From Sphingomonas sp. PAMC 26621 (lineage in GTDB: Bacteria; Pseudomonadota; Alphaproteobacteria; Sphingomonadales; Sphingomonadaceae), in assembly GCF_000251145.1 (NCBI RefSeq), contig NZ_AIDW01000004.1:124001-188000 (forward strand): DNA of 64,000 nt, written 5' to 3'. Positions within the stretch are counted from its first letter, which is position 1. The number at the start of each line of letters is the position of its first letter. Below the pieces are notes generated by a model that searched no databases, had not been told where the DNA came from, and worked only from the letters and a program-made list of their open reading frames with translations. The position numbers were made by a program, and so were the translations under genes. Of the stretch, positions 1 to 8,651 are shown piece after piece.

Positions 1-135
1 GAGGTGTTCTGGCACGCTACTCCGGCCGAACTGGGCGCGGTGGTGGCGGTGTTGACGGGTGGGGGCGATGCGGTCGTGCCGCCCGATGCGGCGACGATCG
101 CGCGGATGCAGGAGGCGTTTCCCGATGGCGGATGA
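1..135 (+). CDS. Phage/GTA tail assembly chaperone, C-terminal part (cut by window start)
   Basis: The reading frame is open from the first base and ends at TGA 133-135, giving the last 44 residues. It contains FWHATPAEL, which matches the FWxATPAEL signature of the small chaperone encoded just before the tape measure in Rhodobacter-type gene transfer agents (rcc01693 family). Such proteins bind the tape measure during tail assembly in the cytoplasm. The stop overlaps the start of the tape-measure gene by 11 bases, as expected for translationally coupled tail genes. The N-terminus lies outside the window. The family call rests on the motif and on its position in the operon. Confidence 0.75.
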   Translation, partial: EVFWHATPAELGAVVAVLTGGGDAVVPPDAATIARMQEAFPDGG

Positions 136-751
136 AATCGAACGGCTGGTGGTGGGCGTGCGCGCGGATACCGCGGGGTTTTCGCGCGACGTGGAGGCGA
201 TGCGCGCGTCGCTCGACGGGTCGCTGGTGAGCGGGGCGGAGCGCGCCGGTCGCGGGATCGAGACAGCGCTGGTCAAGGCGGTGCGGTCGGGGTCGCTCGG
301 GTTCGAGGATCTGCGCAAGGTGGCGCTGTCAGTGCTCGACGACATCGCCGCAGCGGCGCTGCGCAGCGGGCTGAACGCGGTGTTCGGCGGGGGAAGTGCC
401 GGAACGTCGCTACTGCCGCGAACCAATCCGGCGGGCTGCGGCTGCAGTGGGGGGGGTGGCACCGATCCGGTTGGGCTGCTGTCTGCTCTCGGCAGTCTGT
501 TCGGCGGGGCGCCGGGGCGTGCCACGGGTGGGCCGGTCTCGCCGACGCGACCCTATTGGGTCGGCGAGCGTGGGCCGGAACTGTTCGTGCCGACCGCGAG
601 CGGGAGCATCGTTGCGGCGGGTGGCGGGGGCGGGGCGCGCGATGTTCGCGTGTCGATCACCGTGCAGGGCGGAAGCGATGCGCCGCAAACGCTGGCTGCG
701 TCGAGCCGACAGGTCGCGCGCGCGGTTAAGGCAGCGTTGAGCGCGGAGTGA
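125..751 (+). CDS. GTA/phage tail tape measure protein (short form)
   Basis: 208 residues, starting MADEIERLVVGVRADTAGF. An in-frame ATG lies upstream at 59, but the 125 start is preferred because the protein then begins with the conserved tape-measure N-terminus and overlaps the chaperone stop. The protein has a helical N-terminal half, a Gly/Ser-rich middle with a CGCSGGGG stretch, and a GERGPELFVP segment typical of tape-measure C-termini. It is very short for a tape measure, which fits the short tail of RcGTA-like particles (g11). It would set tail length and help DNA ejection. Downstream genes continue in GTA order after a 199-base gap that holds a repeat. Confidence 0.8.
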   Translation: MADEIERLVVGVRADTAGFSRDVEAMRASLDGSLVSGAERAGRGIETALVKAVRSGSLGFEDLRKVALSVLDDIAAAALRSGLNAVFGGGSAGTSLLPRTNPAGCGCSGGGGTDPVGLLSALGSLFGGAPGRATGGPVSPTRPYWVGERGPELFVPTASGSIVAAGGGGGARDVRVSITVQGGSDAPQTLAASSRQVARAVKAALSAE

Positions 752-789
752 GGGGGGGTGTTTAGGAGCACCGCCCACCATTCACTGCC

Positions 790-878
790 GTCATGCTGAA
801 CTCGTTTCAGCATCCACCGCGTAACGGGCTCGGACCGGATTTGCGGCGCGGTGGACCCTGAAACGCGTTCAGGGTGAC
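790..878. repeat. Imperfect palindromic repeat (REP-like) inside the GTA operon
   Basis: Two 30-base arms, 790-819 and 849-878, are inverted copies of each other. The left arm begins GTCATGCTGAACTCGTTTCA and the reverse complement of the right begins GTCACCCTGAACGCGTTTCA; they differ at a few positions. A 29-base GC-rich spacer separates them. I recall similar GTCA..CTGAAC..GTTTCAG palindromes as common intergenic repeats in sphingomonad genomes, but that is memory, not a search. It occupies the gap between tape measure and the next tail gene and could act as a transcript-level attenuator or processing site. Confidence 0.75.
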
Positions 879-950
879 GGTGCTCAAGCGAATTTGCGGA
901 TGACCGGCCTCCTCGCTCGAAGCGCACGGAGAGGCCCAGGGAGGACCACA

Positions 951-3266
951 ATGGCCTATTGGCTCGCGACCGAACGGACGGTGCAGGAGCGCGGCGTGAT
1001 CGCGCGGTTCGATCCGCGCTTCTGGACCGTCAATTTCCCGCGCCCGATGATGGCGGCGGTGACGACCACCGCGCCCGATGCGCTGCGCGTCGATGCGGTG
1101 TTCCATACGCGCGGCGATCTGGCGGGGCTGATCTGGGAGGCGGAGGACACGCACGATCATCCACTGCTGCGCTACGCGACCGCGCGCGATTTTCGCGGGT
1201 GCCAGCTGTCGTTCCGGTGGCAGTCGTCCGGCGTCATCGCGCTCGACGCGATCAACGGACCGGTGCTGACGATCGAGGGGCGCGACGCGAGCGGCGTGGC
1301 GCGGGCGTGGTATGTGCGGCTATGGAATTATGCGGAAGGGTCGCCGGACGACGCGACCGTCACGCTCGACTTCGTGGCGCTCGATGGCGGGTTCGTGCTG
1401 CCGGGGGAGGCGGACCCGGTGTGGGCGGGGGATGTCGACCGGATGTTCGTCTCGCTCGTCCCGCCAGGCTATGTCGCAGGCGGCGGTGCCCTGGCGGCCC
1501 CGGTCGAGGCGTGGGTCGCGTTGAGCGATGTCCGCTGCGACGGGTCGGGCGCGATGCTCGCGATCGGCGATGCGATCGTCCCCGAGCACGGCCTCGGGAT
1601 CGCGAGCGGCTATGACGACAGTTACAATCTGACGCCCGCGCGGTTGCTCCGCAACGCGCTGCTGCTCGGGTATCGCGGGAGCATCGTCCATTATGTCGGG
1701 ATGAGCCATTACATGCGGCTCGAGGCGAATGGCGGCGGCTATTATGCCAGCCTGTCGGGCGGGGTGCTCAACGTCGCGGCGGCGGCGTGGCACCGGGATT
1801 TCGCGGCCAGGGCCAGGGCGCTCGGTTATGACGTGATCTGGTCGCTCAGTTACGAACTGTTCGACGCTTATTGCTGGGGCGACTGGAAGCAGCGCGCATG
1901 GGACGGATCGCCCGCGCTGACCGGATGGTCGCCGCCATCGACCCTGTTGTCGCCCGCGCATGCCGGGGCGATGGCGTATCTCCGCGCGGTGGCGGGGGCG
2001 TTCGTCCAGATCGCGCTGGACGCCGGGCTGGCCCCCAAGTTCCAGGTCGGCGAGCCGTGGTGGTGGGTCATGCCGGATGGTCGCCCGTGCCTGTACGATG
2101 CGGCGGCGAAGGCCGCGCTCGGTGGTGCGCCGGTGCAGATCGCGACCCTTGCGAATGTGACGTTGCCGGCGGAGCGCGCATTGCTCGATGCCGCGGGGGT
2201 ATTGCTGGCGGCGTCGACCGCGGCGCTGGTCGCGGCGGTGCGGGGCGTTGCGCCCGCGGTGCAGACGCATCTGCTGGTATATATGCCGACCGTGCTCGCG
2301 GGCGCGATGCCCGAGGCGAAGCGCGCGAACGTGCCGCCCGGCTGGGCGCGGCCCGCGTTCGACGTGCTCCAGCTCGAGGATTATGATTTCGTCGTGGCGG
2401 GCAATGCCGCGGCGACCACGCGCGGGGTTGCCGCGATGCAGGCGCGGCTCGGCTATGCGACGGGCGAAACGCACTATTTCGCGGGCTTCGTGCTGCGCCC
2501 GGACCAGGCGGCGGACTGGCGCGAGATCGCCGCGGCAGCGGCGGCGGCACGCGCGCGGGGGACTGCGCGGACCTTCGTCTGGGCGCTGCCGCAGGTGTTG
2601 CGTGACGGGTTCGTGCAGTTCGACCAGGGGGTCGACCAGGGGGAAGACGATATGGACGCGTTCGACGACGTGCTGTTCCCGCTCGCGCTCGGGCAGGAGG
2701 CGGAGGTCAGCCCCGAATTCTCGACCGCGATCGTGACGAGCGGGGGCGGGTTTGAATCGCGCAACGCGAGCTGGGCGGAATCGCGGACTCGCTACGATGT
2801 CGGGCCCGGCGTGCGCTCCGAAGCCGATATCGCGGTACTGCTCGGGTTTTTCCGCGCGCGGATGGGCCCGGCGCGCGGGTTCCGGCTGCGCGATCCGTTC
2901 GATGCGACGTCGGGTGCGGCCACGCCGACCCCGCTCGACCAGCGGATTGGAATAGGGGACGGAGTCACGGTGCGGTTCGCGCTGACCAAGCGCTATGGCG
3001 ATGCGCTGCGGCGGATCACGCGGCCGGTGGCTGGCAGCGTCCGGGTCGCGGTCGGCAATGTTGAGACGAGCGCGTTCTCGGTCCAGGCGGGGGGATGGGT
3101 GACGCTCGACACCGCGCCGGCGGCGGGCGTGGTGGTGACCGCGGGGTTCCAGTTCGACGTGCCGGTGCGTTTCGCCGAAGACCGGCTGAGCGTGTCGCGC
3201 GCGACCTTCCTGGCGGGCACGGCGGCGAGCGTGTCGCTGATCGAAGTGCGCGAGGACCCGGCGTGA
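951..3266 (+). CDS. GTA tail protein: TIM-barrel-like N-terminus fused to DUF2460 (RcGTA g12-like)
   Basis: 771 residues; the ATG at 951 follows GGGAGGACC and replaces an upstream in-frame ATG. About residues 570-771 match DUF2460/TIGR02217, the RcGTA distal tail (g12) family, with FESRNASWAESRTRYDVG and a GFFRARMGPARGFRLRDP block. The first 560 residues are not part of that family: about 210-520 read like a glycosidase-type TIM barrel (IWSLSYELFD, FQVGEPWWWV, LQLEDYDFV). In R. capsulatus g12 is only about 200 residues, and a TIM-barrel-like domain sits instead in the large g15 protein. It probably forms the tail distal end and may touch cell-surface glycans. The start of the next gene overlaps this stop. 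Confidence 0.75.
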   Translation: MAYWLATERTVQERGVIARFDPRFWTVNFPRPMMAAVTTTAPDALRVDAVFHTRGDLAGLIWEAEDTHDHPLLRYATARDFRGCQLSFRWQSSGVIALDAINGPVLTIEGRDASGVARAWYVRLWNYAEGSPDDATVTLDFVALDGGFVLPGEADPVWAGDVDRMFVSLVPPGYVAGGGALAAPVEAWVALSDVRCDGSGAMLAIGDAIVPEHGLGIASGYDDSYNLTPARLLRNALLLGYRGSIVHYVGMSHYMRLEANGGGYYASLSGGVLNVAAAAWHRDFAARARALGYDVIWSLSYELFDAYCWGDWKQRAWDGSPALTGWSPPSTLLSPAHAGAMAYLRAVAGAFVQIALDAGLAPKFQVGEPWWWVMPDGRPCLYDAAAKAALGGAPVQIATLANVTLPAERALLDAAGVLLAASTAALVAAVRGVAPAVQTHLLVYMPTVLAGAMPEAKRANVPPGWARPAFDVLQLEDYDFVVAGNAAATTRGVAAMQARLGYATGETHYFAGFVLRPDQAADWREIAAAAAAARARGTARTFVWALPQVLRDGFVQFDQGVDQGEDDMDAFDDVLFPLALGQEAEVSPEFSTAIVTSGGGFESRNASWAESRTRYDVGPGVRSEADIAVLLGFFRARMGPARGFRLRDPFDATSGAATPTPLDQRIGIGDGVTVRFALTKRYGDALRRITRPVAGSVRVAVGNVETSAFSVQAGGWVTLDTAPAAGVVVTAGFQFDVPVRFAEDRLSVSRATFLAGTAASVSLIEVREDPA

Positions 3267-4075
3267 GTTTCCTCGAGGGCACGCTGACGACGATGGCGCT
3301 GTGCTGGCGGGTCGAGCGATGCGACGGGATCGCGATCGGATTGACCGACCATGACCGCGATCTGCTGATCGACGGCCTCGTCCACCGCGCCGCGCCGGGC
3401 ATGCGGCCGTCGGCGATCCGGCGGAGCGACGGGCTCGACGTCGACACGATGGATATCGCGGGTGCGCTGACGAGCAGCGCGATCACCGCGGCGGATCTGG
3501 TGGCGGGGCGTTGGGACGGCGCGCGGGTCGTGCTGTTCGCGGCGGACTGGAGCGGGGCGGATCCGACCCTGGTACCATTGGGCGCGGGGACGATCGGTGC
3601 GGTCGAGACGCGCCAAGACGGCTTCACCGCCGAATTGCGCGGGGCGAGCGCCGGGCTCGATCGACCGGTGGTCGAGCTGACGTCGGCGGAATGTCGCGCG
3701 GACCTCGGCGACGCGCGGTGTCGCGTCGCGCTGGCGGGGCGGCGGCGGATGGTGCGGGTGGTGGCGGCGGAGGGGCAGGATATTACGGTGGATGCGCTCG
3801 AGCCGACCGGCAATGCGTATGGCGGTGGCCTGCTACGCTGGATCGGCGGCGCGAACAGCGGGTTGCAGGGGGCGATCGCGGCGTCGGACGGCGCGCGCGT
3901 GACGTTGCGACGCGAGCCGGCCTTGCCGGTGCTGGTCGGCGATCTGGTCGAGCTGATCGAGGGATGCGACAAGAGTATCGCCACTTGCGCGGCACGGTTT
4001 GGCAATGCCGTGAACTTTCGCGGGGAACCGTATCTGCCGGGGATCGACCTGCTCACGCGCTACCCCGGCGCATGA
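3263..4075 (+). CDS. DUF2163 tail protein (RcGTA g13-like, BR0599 family)
   Basis: 270 residues from a GTG at 3263 that overlaps the previous stop (GTGA). The protein opens with SFLEGTLTTMALCWRVER and a GLTDHDRDL block, and ends with GCDKSIATCAARFGNAVNF and FRGEPYLPGID, the hallmark C-terminus of the DUF2163/phage BR0599 family. The conserved cysteines in the C-terminal block resemble the iron-sulfur-cluster-binding cysteines reported for the corresponding RcGTA hub protein; whether a cluster is bound here is inference. It would be a hub/baseplate component of the tail tip. Translation is coupled to the genes on both sides by 4-base overlaps. Confidence 0.85.
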   Translation: MSFLEGTLTTMALCWRVERCDGIAIGLTDHDRDLLIDGLVHRAAPGMRPSAIRRSDGLDVDTMDIAGALTSSAITAADLVAGRWDGARVVLFAADWSGADPTLVPLGAGTIGAVETRQDGFTAELRGASAGLDRPVVELTSAECRADLGDARCRVALAGRRRMVRVVAAEGQDITVDALEPTGNAYGGGLLRWIGGANSGLQGAIAASDGARVTLRREPALPVLVGDLVELIEGCDKSIATCAARFGNAVNFRGEPYLPGIDLLTRYPGA

Positions 4076-4485
4076 CGCGCGAGGACCGTGCCGTGGTCGC
4101 GACAGCGCGCGGGGCGATCGGCGTGCGGTTCCGGTTGCATGGACGCGACCCGGCCTATGGGCTGGATTGCGTCGGGCTGGCGGCGGTGGCGGCGCGCGGG
4201 GCGGGTTATTCGGGCGCGGTTCCTGGCGATTATGCGCTGCGCGGGGGCGATGCCGCGCGGATCGGTGCGCAGTTCGCGGCGGCGGGGTTCGTCCGTGGCG
4301 CGGGGGCGCAGCCGGGTGGCATCGCGCTGTTCGATAGCGGGGTCGGGCAGGTGCATCTCGCGGTGATCGTGCCGGGCGGGATCGTCCATGCCGATGCGAT
4401 GCTGCGGCGCGTGGTCGAACGGCCGGGGGCGGCGCCGTGGCCGATGCTGGGATGCTGGCATCTGTCCGGTGTTCAGGAGGAATGA
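4072..4485 (+). CDS. NlpC/P60 cell-wall peptidase of the GTA tail (RcGTA g14-like)
   Basis: 137 residues; ATG at 4072 overlaps the upstream TGA by 4 bases. The catalytic Cys lies in GLDCVGLAAVAA and the His in GQVHLAVIVPGG, the order expected for NlpC/P60 cysteine peptidases (TIGR02219, phage cell-wall peptidase). There is no signal peptide, consistent with assembly into the particle rather than secretion. It probably cuts peptide cross-links in peptidoglycan while the tail penetrates the recipient wall. The preceding DUF2163 gene and the following tail-tip gene are in RcGTA order. Confidence 0.88.
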   Translation: MTREDRAVVATARGAIGVRFRLHGRDPAYGLDCVGLAAVAARGAGYSGAVPGDYALRGGDAARIGAQFAAAGFVRGAGAQPGGIALFDSGVGQVHLAVIVPGGIVHADAMLRRVVERPGAAPWPMLGCWHLSGVQEE

Positions 4486-4488
4486 TCG

Positions 4489-6678
4489 ATGGCGACCCTC
4501 ATACTCTCGGCGGTCGGGACGGCGATCGGTGGCCCGGTCGGCGGCGCGATCGGCGCGGTGATCGGCAATGCGATCGACCACACGGTGTTGTTCCCGGCGA
4601 AGGGGCGCAACGGACCGCGGCTGTCCGCGTTACAGGTGCAGACGTCGAGCTATGGCACGCCCCTGCAGCGCCTGTTCGGGACGATGCGGATCGGCGGCTG
4701 CGTGATCTGGTCGACCGAGCTGATCGAGAGCACCGGCAAGAGCGGCGGGGGCAAGGGGCAGCCGAGCACGACCACCTACAGCTATTCGGTGTCGTTCGCG
4801 GTGGCGCTGTCAGCGCGACGGATCGGCGGGGTGGGGCGGATCTGGGCGGACGGCAAGCTGCTGCGCGGCACGGACGGCGTGTTCAAGAGCGCGACCGGCT
4901 TCCGCCTGCATGACGGAAGCGAGGACCAGCCGGTGGATCCGTTGCTCGCGGCGGCGGAGGGCGTCGCGCTGACTCCGGCGCATCGTGGCCTTGCCTATGT
5001 GGTGTTCGAGCATTTCCAGCTCGCGGATTACGGCAACCGGATTCCCCAGTTGACCTTCGAGGTGATCGCGGACGCGGCACCGGTAACGGTCGGGAGAATC
5101 GCGACGGAACTCTCGGACGGCGTGGTCATGCCCGAAGGCGATACGCTCCTGCTGACCGGGTTTGCGGCGTACGGTGACAGCGTCCGCAGCGTGATCGAAC
5201 CGCTGGCACAGGCGAGCGGGGGGTGGTTCGCGCCGGCACCTGGACTGTCGGACGACGGCTTGATCCTGCGCGGCGGGAGCGTTCCCGAGCGGGTCGTCGC
5301 GCAGGGCGACACCGTCGGCCCGGGCACCACGCAGGGGGCGAGTGGACGGAGCATCGCTGCGCTCGAAACGGTCGCGCGGCAGGTCAGCATGTCGCATTAC
5401 GATCCGGCGCGCGATTTCCAGATCGGCATGCAGCGTGCACGCCGACCCGGCCCCGGCACGCGCGACGACCAGCTCGAACTCGCCGCGACGATTGCCGCCG
5501 GACCTGCGAAAACGGTCGCCGAACAGGTGCTGGCGCAGGCGGAGGCGGGCCGGGAACGACGGACCGTGACGTTCGGGCGCGCCGCGCTGGGCATCCTGCC
5601 GGGGACGCGCGTGACGATGCAGGACGTGGCCGGCGTATGGCGAGTCACGCGCTGGGCGTTCGAGCGCGAGGTGGCGACGCTGGAATGCGTGCGGCTTGCC
5701 GCGCGCACCGCCGCGGCGACCGCGAGCCCCGGACGCGTGCTTCCGGCCCCCGATATGGCGGTGGGGACCACGCTGCTGAGCGTCTTCGAAGCGCTGCCGT
5801 TCGACGATACGCTCCTGGCCGCGCCACGCCTGACGATCGTCGCGGCGGGGACCGCGCCGGGCTGGCGGCGTGCGGCGCTATTGTACAGCACCGATGGCGG
5901 CGCGCGCTGGCAGGCTGCGGGGACGACCGCGCTGCCGGGCGTGATCGGTCGGGTGGTAACGCCTCCTGCGGCGGCGAACGCCGCGCTCCTCGATCGCGGC
6001 GACGGGTTCGAGGTGGATCTTGCGCATGCCGAAATGGCGCTGTCGGGGGCGGATGCCGCCGCGCTGGGGGGCGGGGTGAACCTCGCGCTGGTCGGCGACG
6101 AGCTTCTGCAGTTTGGGAGCGCGGACCAGATCGGGGCGACGCGCTGGCGGCTTTCGCGTTTGTGGCGGGGGCGGCGGGCAACCGAAGCAGCGATCGGCAC
6201 GCAGCGACCGGGGGACCGCTTCGTGCTGCTGACCCCGGAAACCGCGAGCACGATCGACCTGCCGCCATCGGCGCTTGGCACCACCGTCCAGATCCTTGCG
6301 ACGGGCCCGGGCGACGTCGCCGGACCGGCGACGGCGGCCGTGCTGGTCGGCGGGACGTCGGTCGTGCCGCCGTCCCCGGTCCTGCTGCGGTCGCGCGAGA
6401 CCGGCGATGGGTCGGTGGCGGTGACCTGGGTGCGCCGCAGCCGTACGGGATGGCACTGGGTCGACGCTGTCGATGCGCTGATCGCCGAGGAGCGCGAGGC
6501 GTATCGCGTCACGCTCGGGGCGGGGGGCAATACCCCACGCGACATTGTGGTTTTCGAACCCGGCATCGTGCTCGCCGTCGATGACCGGCGGGGGGGAACG
6601 AATGTTGCGGTGCGGCAAACGGGTGCCAACGGAGAGTCACGCGCCGCCGAGATCCACATCCCTGCCTGGACCGCCTGA
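4489..6678 (+). CDS. GTA/phage tail tip (host-specificity) protein, RcGTA g15-like without the TIM barrel
   Basis: 729 residues, starting 3 bases after the peptidase stop; GGAGG at 4477-4481 supports the start. The N-terminus has a glycine-rich hydrophobic helix (SAVGTAIGGPVGGAIGAVIG), then an SSYGTPLQRLFGTMRIGG block typical of phage tail tip proteins, followed by Phage-tail_3-like segments and a long beta-rich C-terminal half. RcGTA g15 is about 1300 residues and carries a TIM-barrel-like domain. Here no such domain is visible and the length is roughly half, while a TIM-barrel-like region appears in the 951-3266 protein. It is probably the receptor-proximal fibre hub. Confidence 0.8.
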   Translation: MATLILSAVGTAIGGPVGGAIGAVIGNAIDHTVLFPAKGRNGPRLSALQVQTSSYGTPLQRLFGTMRIGGCVIWSTELIESTGKSGGGKGQPSTTTYSYSVSFAVALSARRIGGVGRIWADGKLLRGTDGVFKSATGFRLHDGSEDQPVDPLLAAAEGVALTPAHRGLAYVVFEHFQLADYGNRIPQLTFEVIADAAPVTVGRIATELSDGVVMPEGDTLLLTGFAAYGDSVRSVIEPLAQASGGWFAPAPGLSDDGLILRGGSVPERVVAQGDTVGPGTTQGASGRSIAALETVARQVSMSHYDPARDFQIGMQRARRPGPGTRDDQLELAATIAAGPAKTVAEQVLAQAEAGRERRTVTFGRAALGILPGTRVTMQDVAGVWRVTRWAFEREVATLECVRLAARTAAATASPGRVLPAPDMAVGTTLLSVFEALPFDDTLLAAPRLTIVAAGTAPGWRRAALLYSTDGGARWQAAGTTALPGVIGRVVTPPAAANAALLDRGDGFEVDLAHAEMALSGADAAALGGGVNLALVGDELLQFGSADQIGATRWRLSRLWRGRRATEAAIGTQRPGDRFVLLTPETASTIDLPPSALGTTVQILATGPGDVAGPATAAVLVGGTSVVPPSPVLLRSRETGDGSVAVTWVRRSRTGWHWVDAVDALIAEEREAYRVTLGAGGNTPRDIVVFEPGIVLAVDDRRGGTNVAVRQTGANGESRAAEIHIPAWTA

Positions 6679-6690
6679 AGGAGCATCACG

Positions 6691-7194
6691 ATGAGCGACG
6701 ATACCACCCCGCGCCTGGCGCTGCCGTTTTTGCAGACGGGCCAGGCGCAGAAAGAGCTGACGCACAACGAGGCCTTGGCGCTGCTTGATGTTGCAGTGCA
6801 ACCAATTGTCGAGACGATTGGCCTGACGGCGCCCCCCGCCGCTGCCACGCCCGGGCAGTGCTGGGTCGTCGGGACTGCCGCGACTGGCGCGTGGACCGGT
6901 CGCGACAACGCACTTGCGGCATGGACGAGCGGCGGCTGGCGGTTTCTGGCGGCGATCGAGGGAATGGCTGTGTGGTCCCGCGCCGATACGACGGTTGCGC
7001 GCTATCTTCAGGGGCATTGGGAAGTCGGCTCAGTCCGTGCGCAGCAGGTGCTTATCAACGGGATACGGGTCATCACGGCGCGTCAGCCAGCGATCGCACC
7101 GGTGTTCGGCGGCACTGTGATCGACATTCTGGCGCGCCGCGCTATCACGAATATTATCACGACTTTGCAACAGCATGGCCTGATTGAAACGTGA
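6691..7194 (+). CDS. DUF2793 domain protein, last gene of the tail operon
   Basis: 167 residues. The sequence PRLALPFLQTGQAQKELTHN followed by EALALLDVAVQP is the DUF2793 signature, a domain found at the distal end of alphaproteobacterial prophage and GTA tail operons. The second half has GRDNALAAWTSGGWRFLAA and GMAVWSRADTTVARY, a repeated beta-motif like those of carbohydrate-contacting fibre proteins. GGAG lies just before the start and the gap to the tail-tip gene is 12 bases. A role in attachment to the recipient surface is inferred from position. No tail gene follows it. Confidence 0.8.
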   Translation: MSDDTTPRLALPFLQTGQAQKELTHNEALALLDVAVQPIVETIGLTAPPAAATPGQCWVVGTAATGAWTGRDNALAAWTSGGWRFLAAIEGMAVWSRADTTVARYLQGHWEVGSVRAQQVLINGIRVITARQPAIAPVFGGTVIDILARRAITNIITTLQQHGLIET

Positions 7195-7319
7195 TACGAT
7201 GAGGCCCTTTCTGTGGCATATCGGCAACAGATCCGGCGATTTGTTCGCTTGCGCGGAAACCTTCTGTTGGGTAGGGAGTTTGCGCTGTCCGAGTGACAAC
7301 CAGAAGAAGGGGTTTTTTT

Positions 7320-8435
7320 ATGCGGAAGCTAGCCGTTGCCATGGCGCTTGCGACCACTGCTCTCGCCACACCTGCCCTCGCCCGCGATAATTCGTGGTAC
7401 GTCGGCGTCGAGGGTGGCGGCATGATCGTGGAAGACGTTAAGTTTGATATCGCTGGCGCGAACAACGCCGGCACGGTTGATCACCATTACGGCTACGACG
7501 TCGATGGCACGATCGGCTACGACCTCGGCATGTTCCGTGTTGAAGCAGAGGTCGGCTACAAGTCGGCAGCAGTCGATGCGTACCGTACGTCGGTCACCAC
7601 CCCGTCGGGCGTTGCCAATGGCAGCTTTGCTCCGGGCAACTTCAACGGTGCAACCGGCCGTACCTCGGCGCTCAGCTTCATGGTCAACGGCCTGCTCGAC
7701 TTCGGTGACGATGACGGCATCCAGGGCTTCGTTGGCGGCGGTGTCGGCGCAGCACGCGTCAAGGGTCGTTACGAGATCGCTGCGAACTCGCAGTTCCTGA
7801 ACGACAGCGACACGGTCTTCGCTTACCAGGGTCTGGCCGGCGTTCGTGCGCCGATCACCAGCCACATCGACGCGTCGTTGAAGTATCGCTTCTTCACCGC
7901 CGACAAGGTCAAGCTGGTCGACATCTCGGGTCGTCAGTTCGAGAGCAAGTTCCGTACGCACAGCCTGCTCGCAGGTCTGACGTACAACTTCGGTGAGCCT
8001 GCAGCTCCCCCGCCGCCGCCGGAGCCCGCTGCTCCGCCGCCGCCGCCGGAACCCGCAGCTCCGCCGCCCCCGCCGGCACCCGTTTGCTCGCCTGGTCCGT
8101 TCATCGTGTTCTTCGAATGGGACAAGTCGGACGTTACGCCTGAGGCAGCCGGCATTCTCGACAACGCGATCGCCCAGTACCAGAACTGCGGTAACGCACG
8201 TGTTATGCTCGCAGGTCACACCGACCGTTCGGGCGCGGCATCGTACAACGTTGGTCTGTCGCAGCGTCGCGATGACTCGGTCCAGGCTTACCTGACCGCG
8301 CATTCGATCCCGGCTGGCGTGATCACCTCGGAAGCGTTCGGTGAGAGCCGTCCGCGCGTCGAGACCGCCGATGGCGTTCGCGAAGTCCAGAACCGTCGCG
8401 TGGAAGTCACGTACGGTCCGGGTTCGGGCAACTAA
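7320..8435 (+). CDS. OmpA-like outer membrane protein with Pro-rich linker and peptidoglycan-binding domain
   Basis: 371 residues. ATG at 7320 is chosen over an in-frame ACG/ATG-less extension because it begins a signal peptide (MRKLAVAMALATTALATPALA) and follows AGAAGGGG plus seven T. Residues about 22-220 form an OmpA-type beta-barrel (YVGVEGGGMIVED, HSLLAGLTYNF). A linker with three PPPPPEPA-type repeats follows, then an OmpA_C domain (FFEWDKSDVTPEA, LAGHTDRSG, LSQRRDDSV) with the Asp and Arg that bind diaminopimelate. Arg CGT and Gly GGT codons are frequent compared with neighbours, a sign of high expression. It anchors the outer membrane to the wall. Confidence 0.92.
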   Translation: MRKLAVAMALATTALATPALARDNSWYVGVEGGGMIVEDVKFDIAGANNAGTVDHHYGYDVDGTIGYDLGMFRVEAEVGYKSAAVDAYRTSVTTPSGVANGSFAPGNFNGATGRTSALSFMVNGLLDFGDDDGIQGFVGGGVGAARVKGRYEIAANSQFLNDSDTVFAYQGLAGVRAPITSHIDASLKYRFFTADKVKLVDISGRQFESKFRTHSLLAGLTYNFGEPAAPPPPPEPAAPPPPPEPAAPPPPPAPVCSPGPFIVFFEWDKSDVTPEAAGILDNAIAQYQNCGNARVMLAGHTDRSGAASYNVGLSQRRDDSVQAYLTAHSIPAGVITSEAFGESRPRVETADGVREVQNRRVEVTYGPGSGN

Positions 8436-8461
8436 GCTCGAGGCCTTTGGGCACGGAAATT

Positions 8462-8495
8462 GGGGAGATCGGCCACGGCCGGTCTCCCTTTTTCT
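8462..8495 (+). terminator. Rho-independent terminator of the OmpA-like gene
   Basis: GGAGATCGGCC, a two-base AC, GGCCGGTCTCC and then CCTTTTTCTTT. The 11-base arms pair with one G-T wobble and are followed by a T-rich run, 27 bases after the ompA-like stop. Confidence 0.8.
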
Positions 8496-8651
8496 TTGTC
8501 TGCCGAAGATGAGCGGTCCAACCACGTCGCTTCATCGCCCGGTGGCTGGCAATTATGCTTGCATCGGCTAAACGAGGGTTTGCACGATGTCCGCGAATAG
8601 GTGGCATCACGGAAGCCGCCATGCCGGCGCGATGGGTTCAGGGGATACGCG

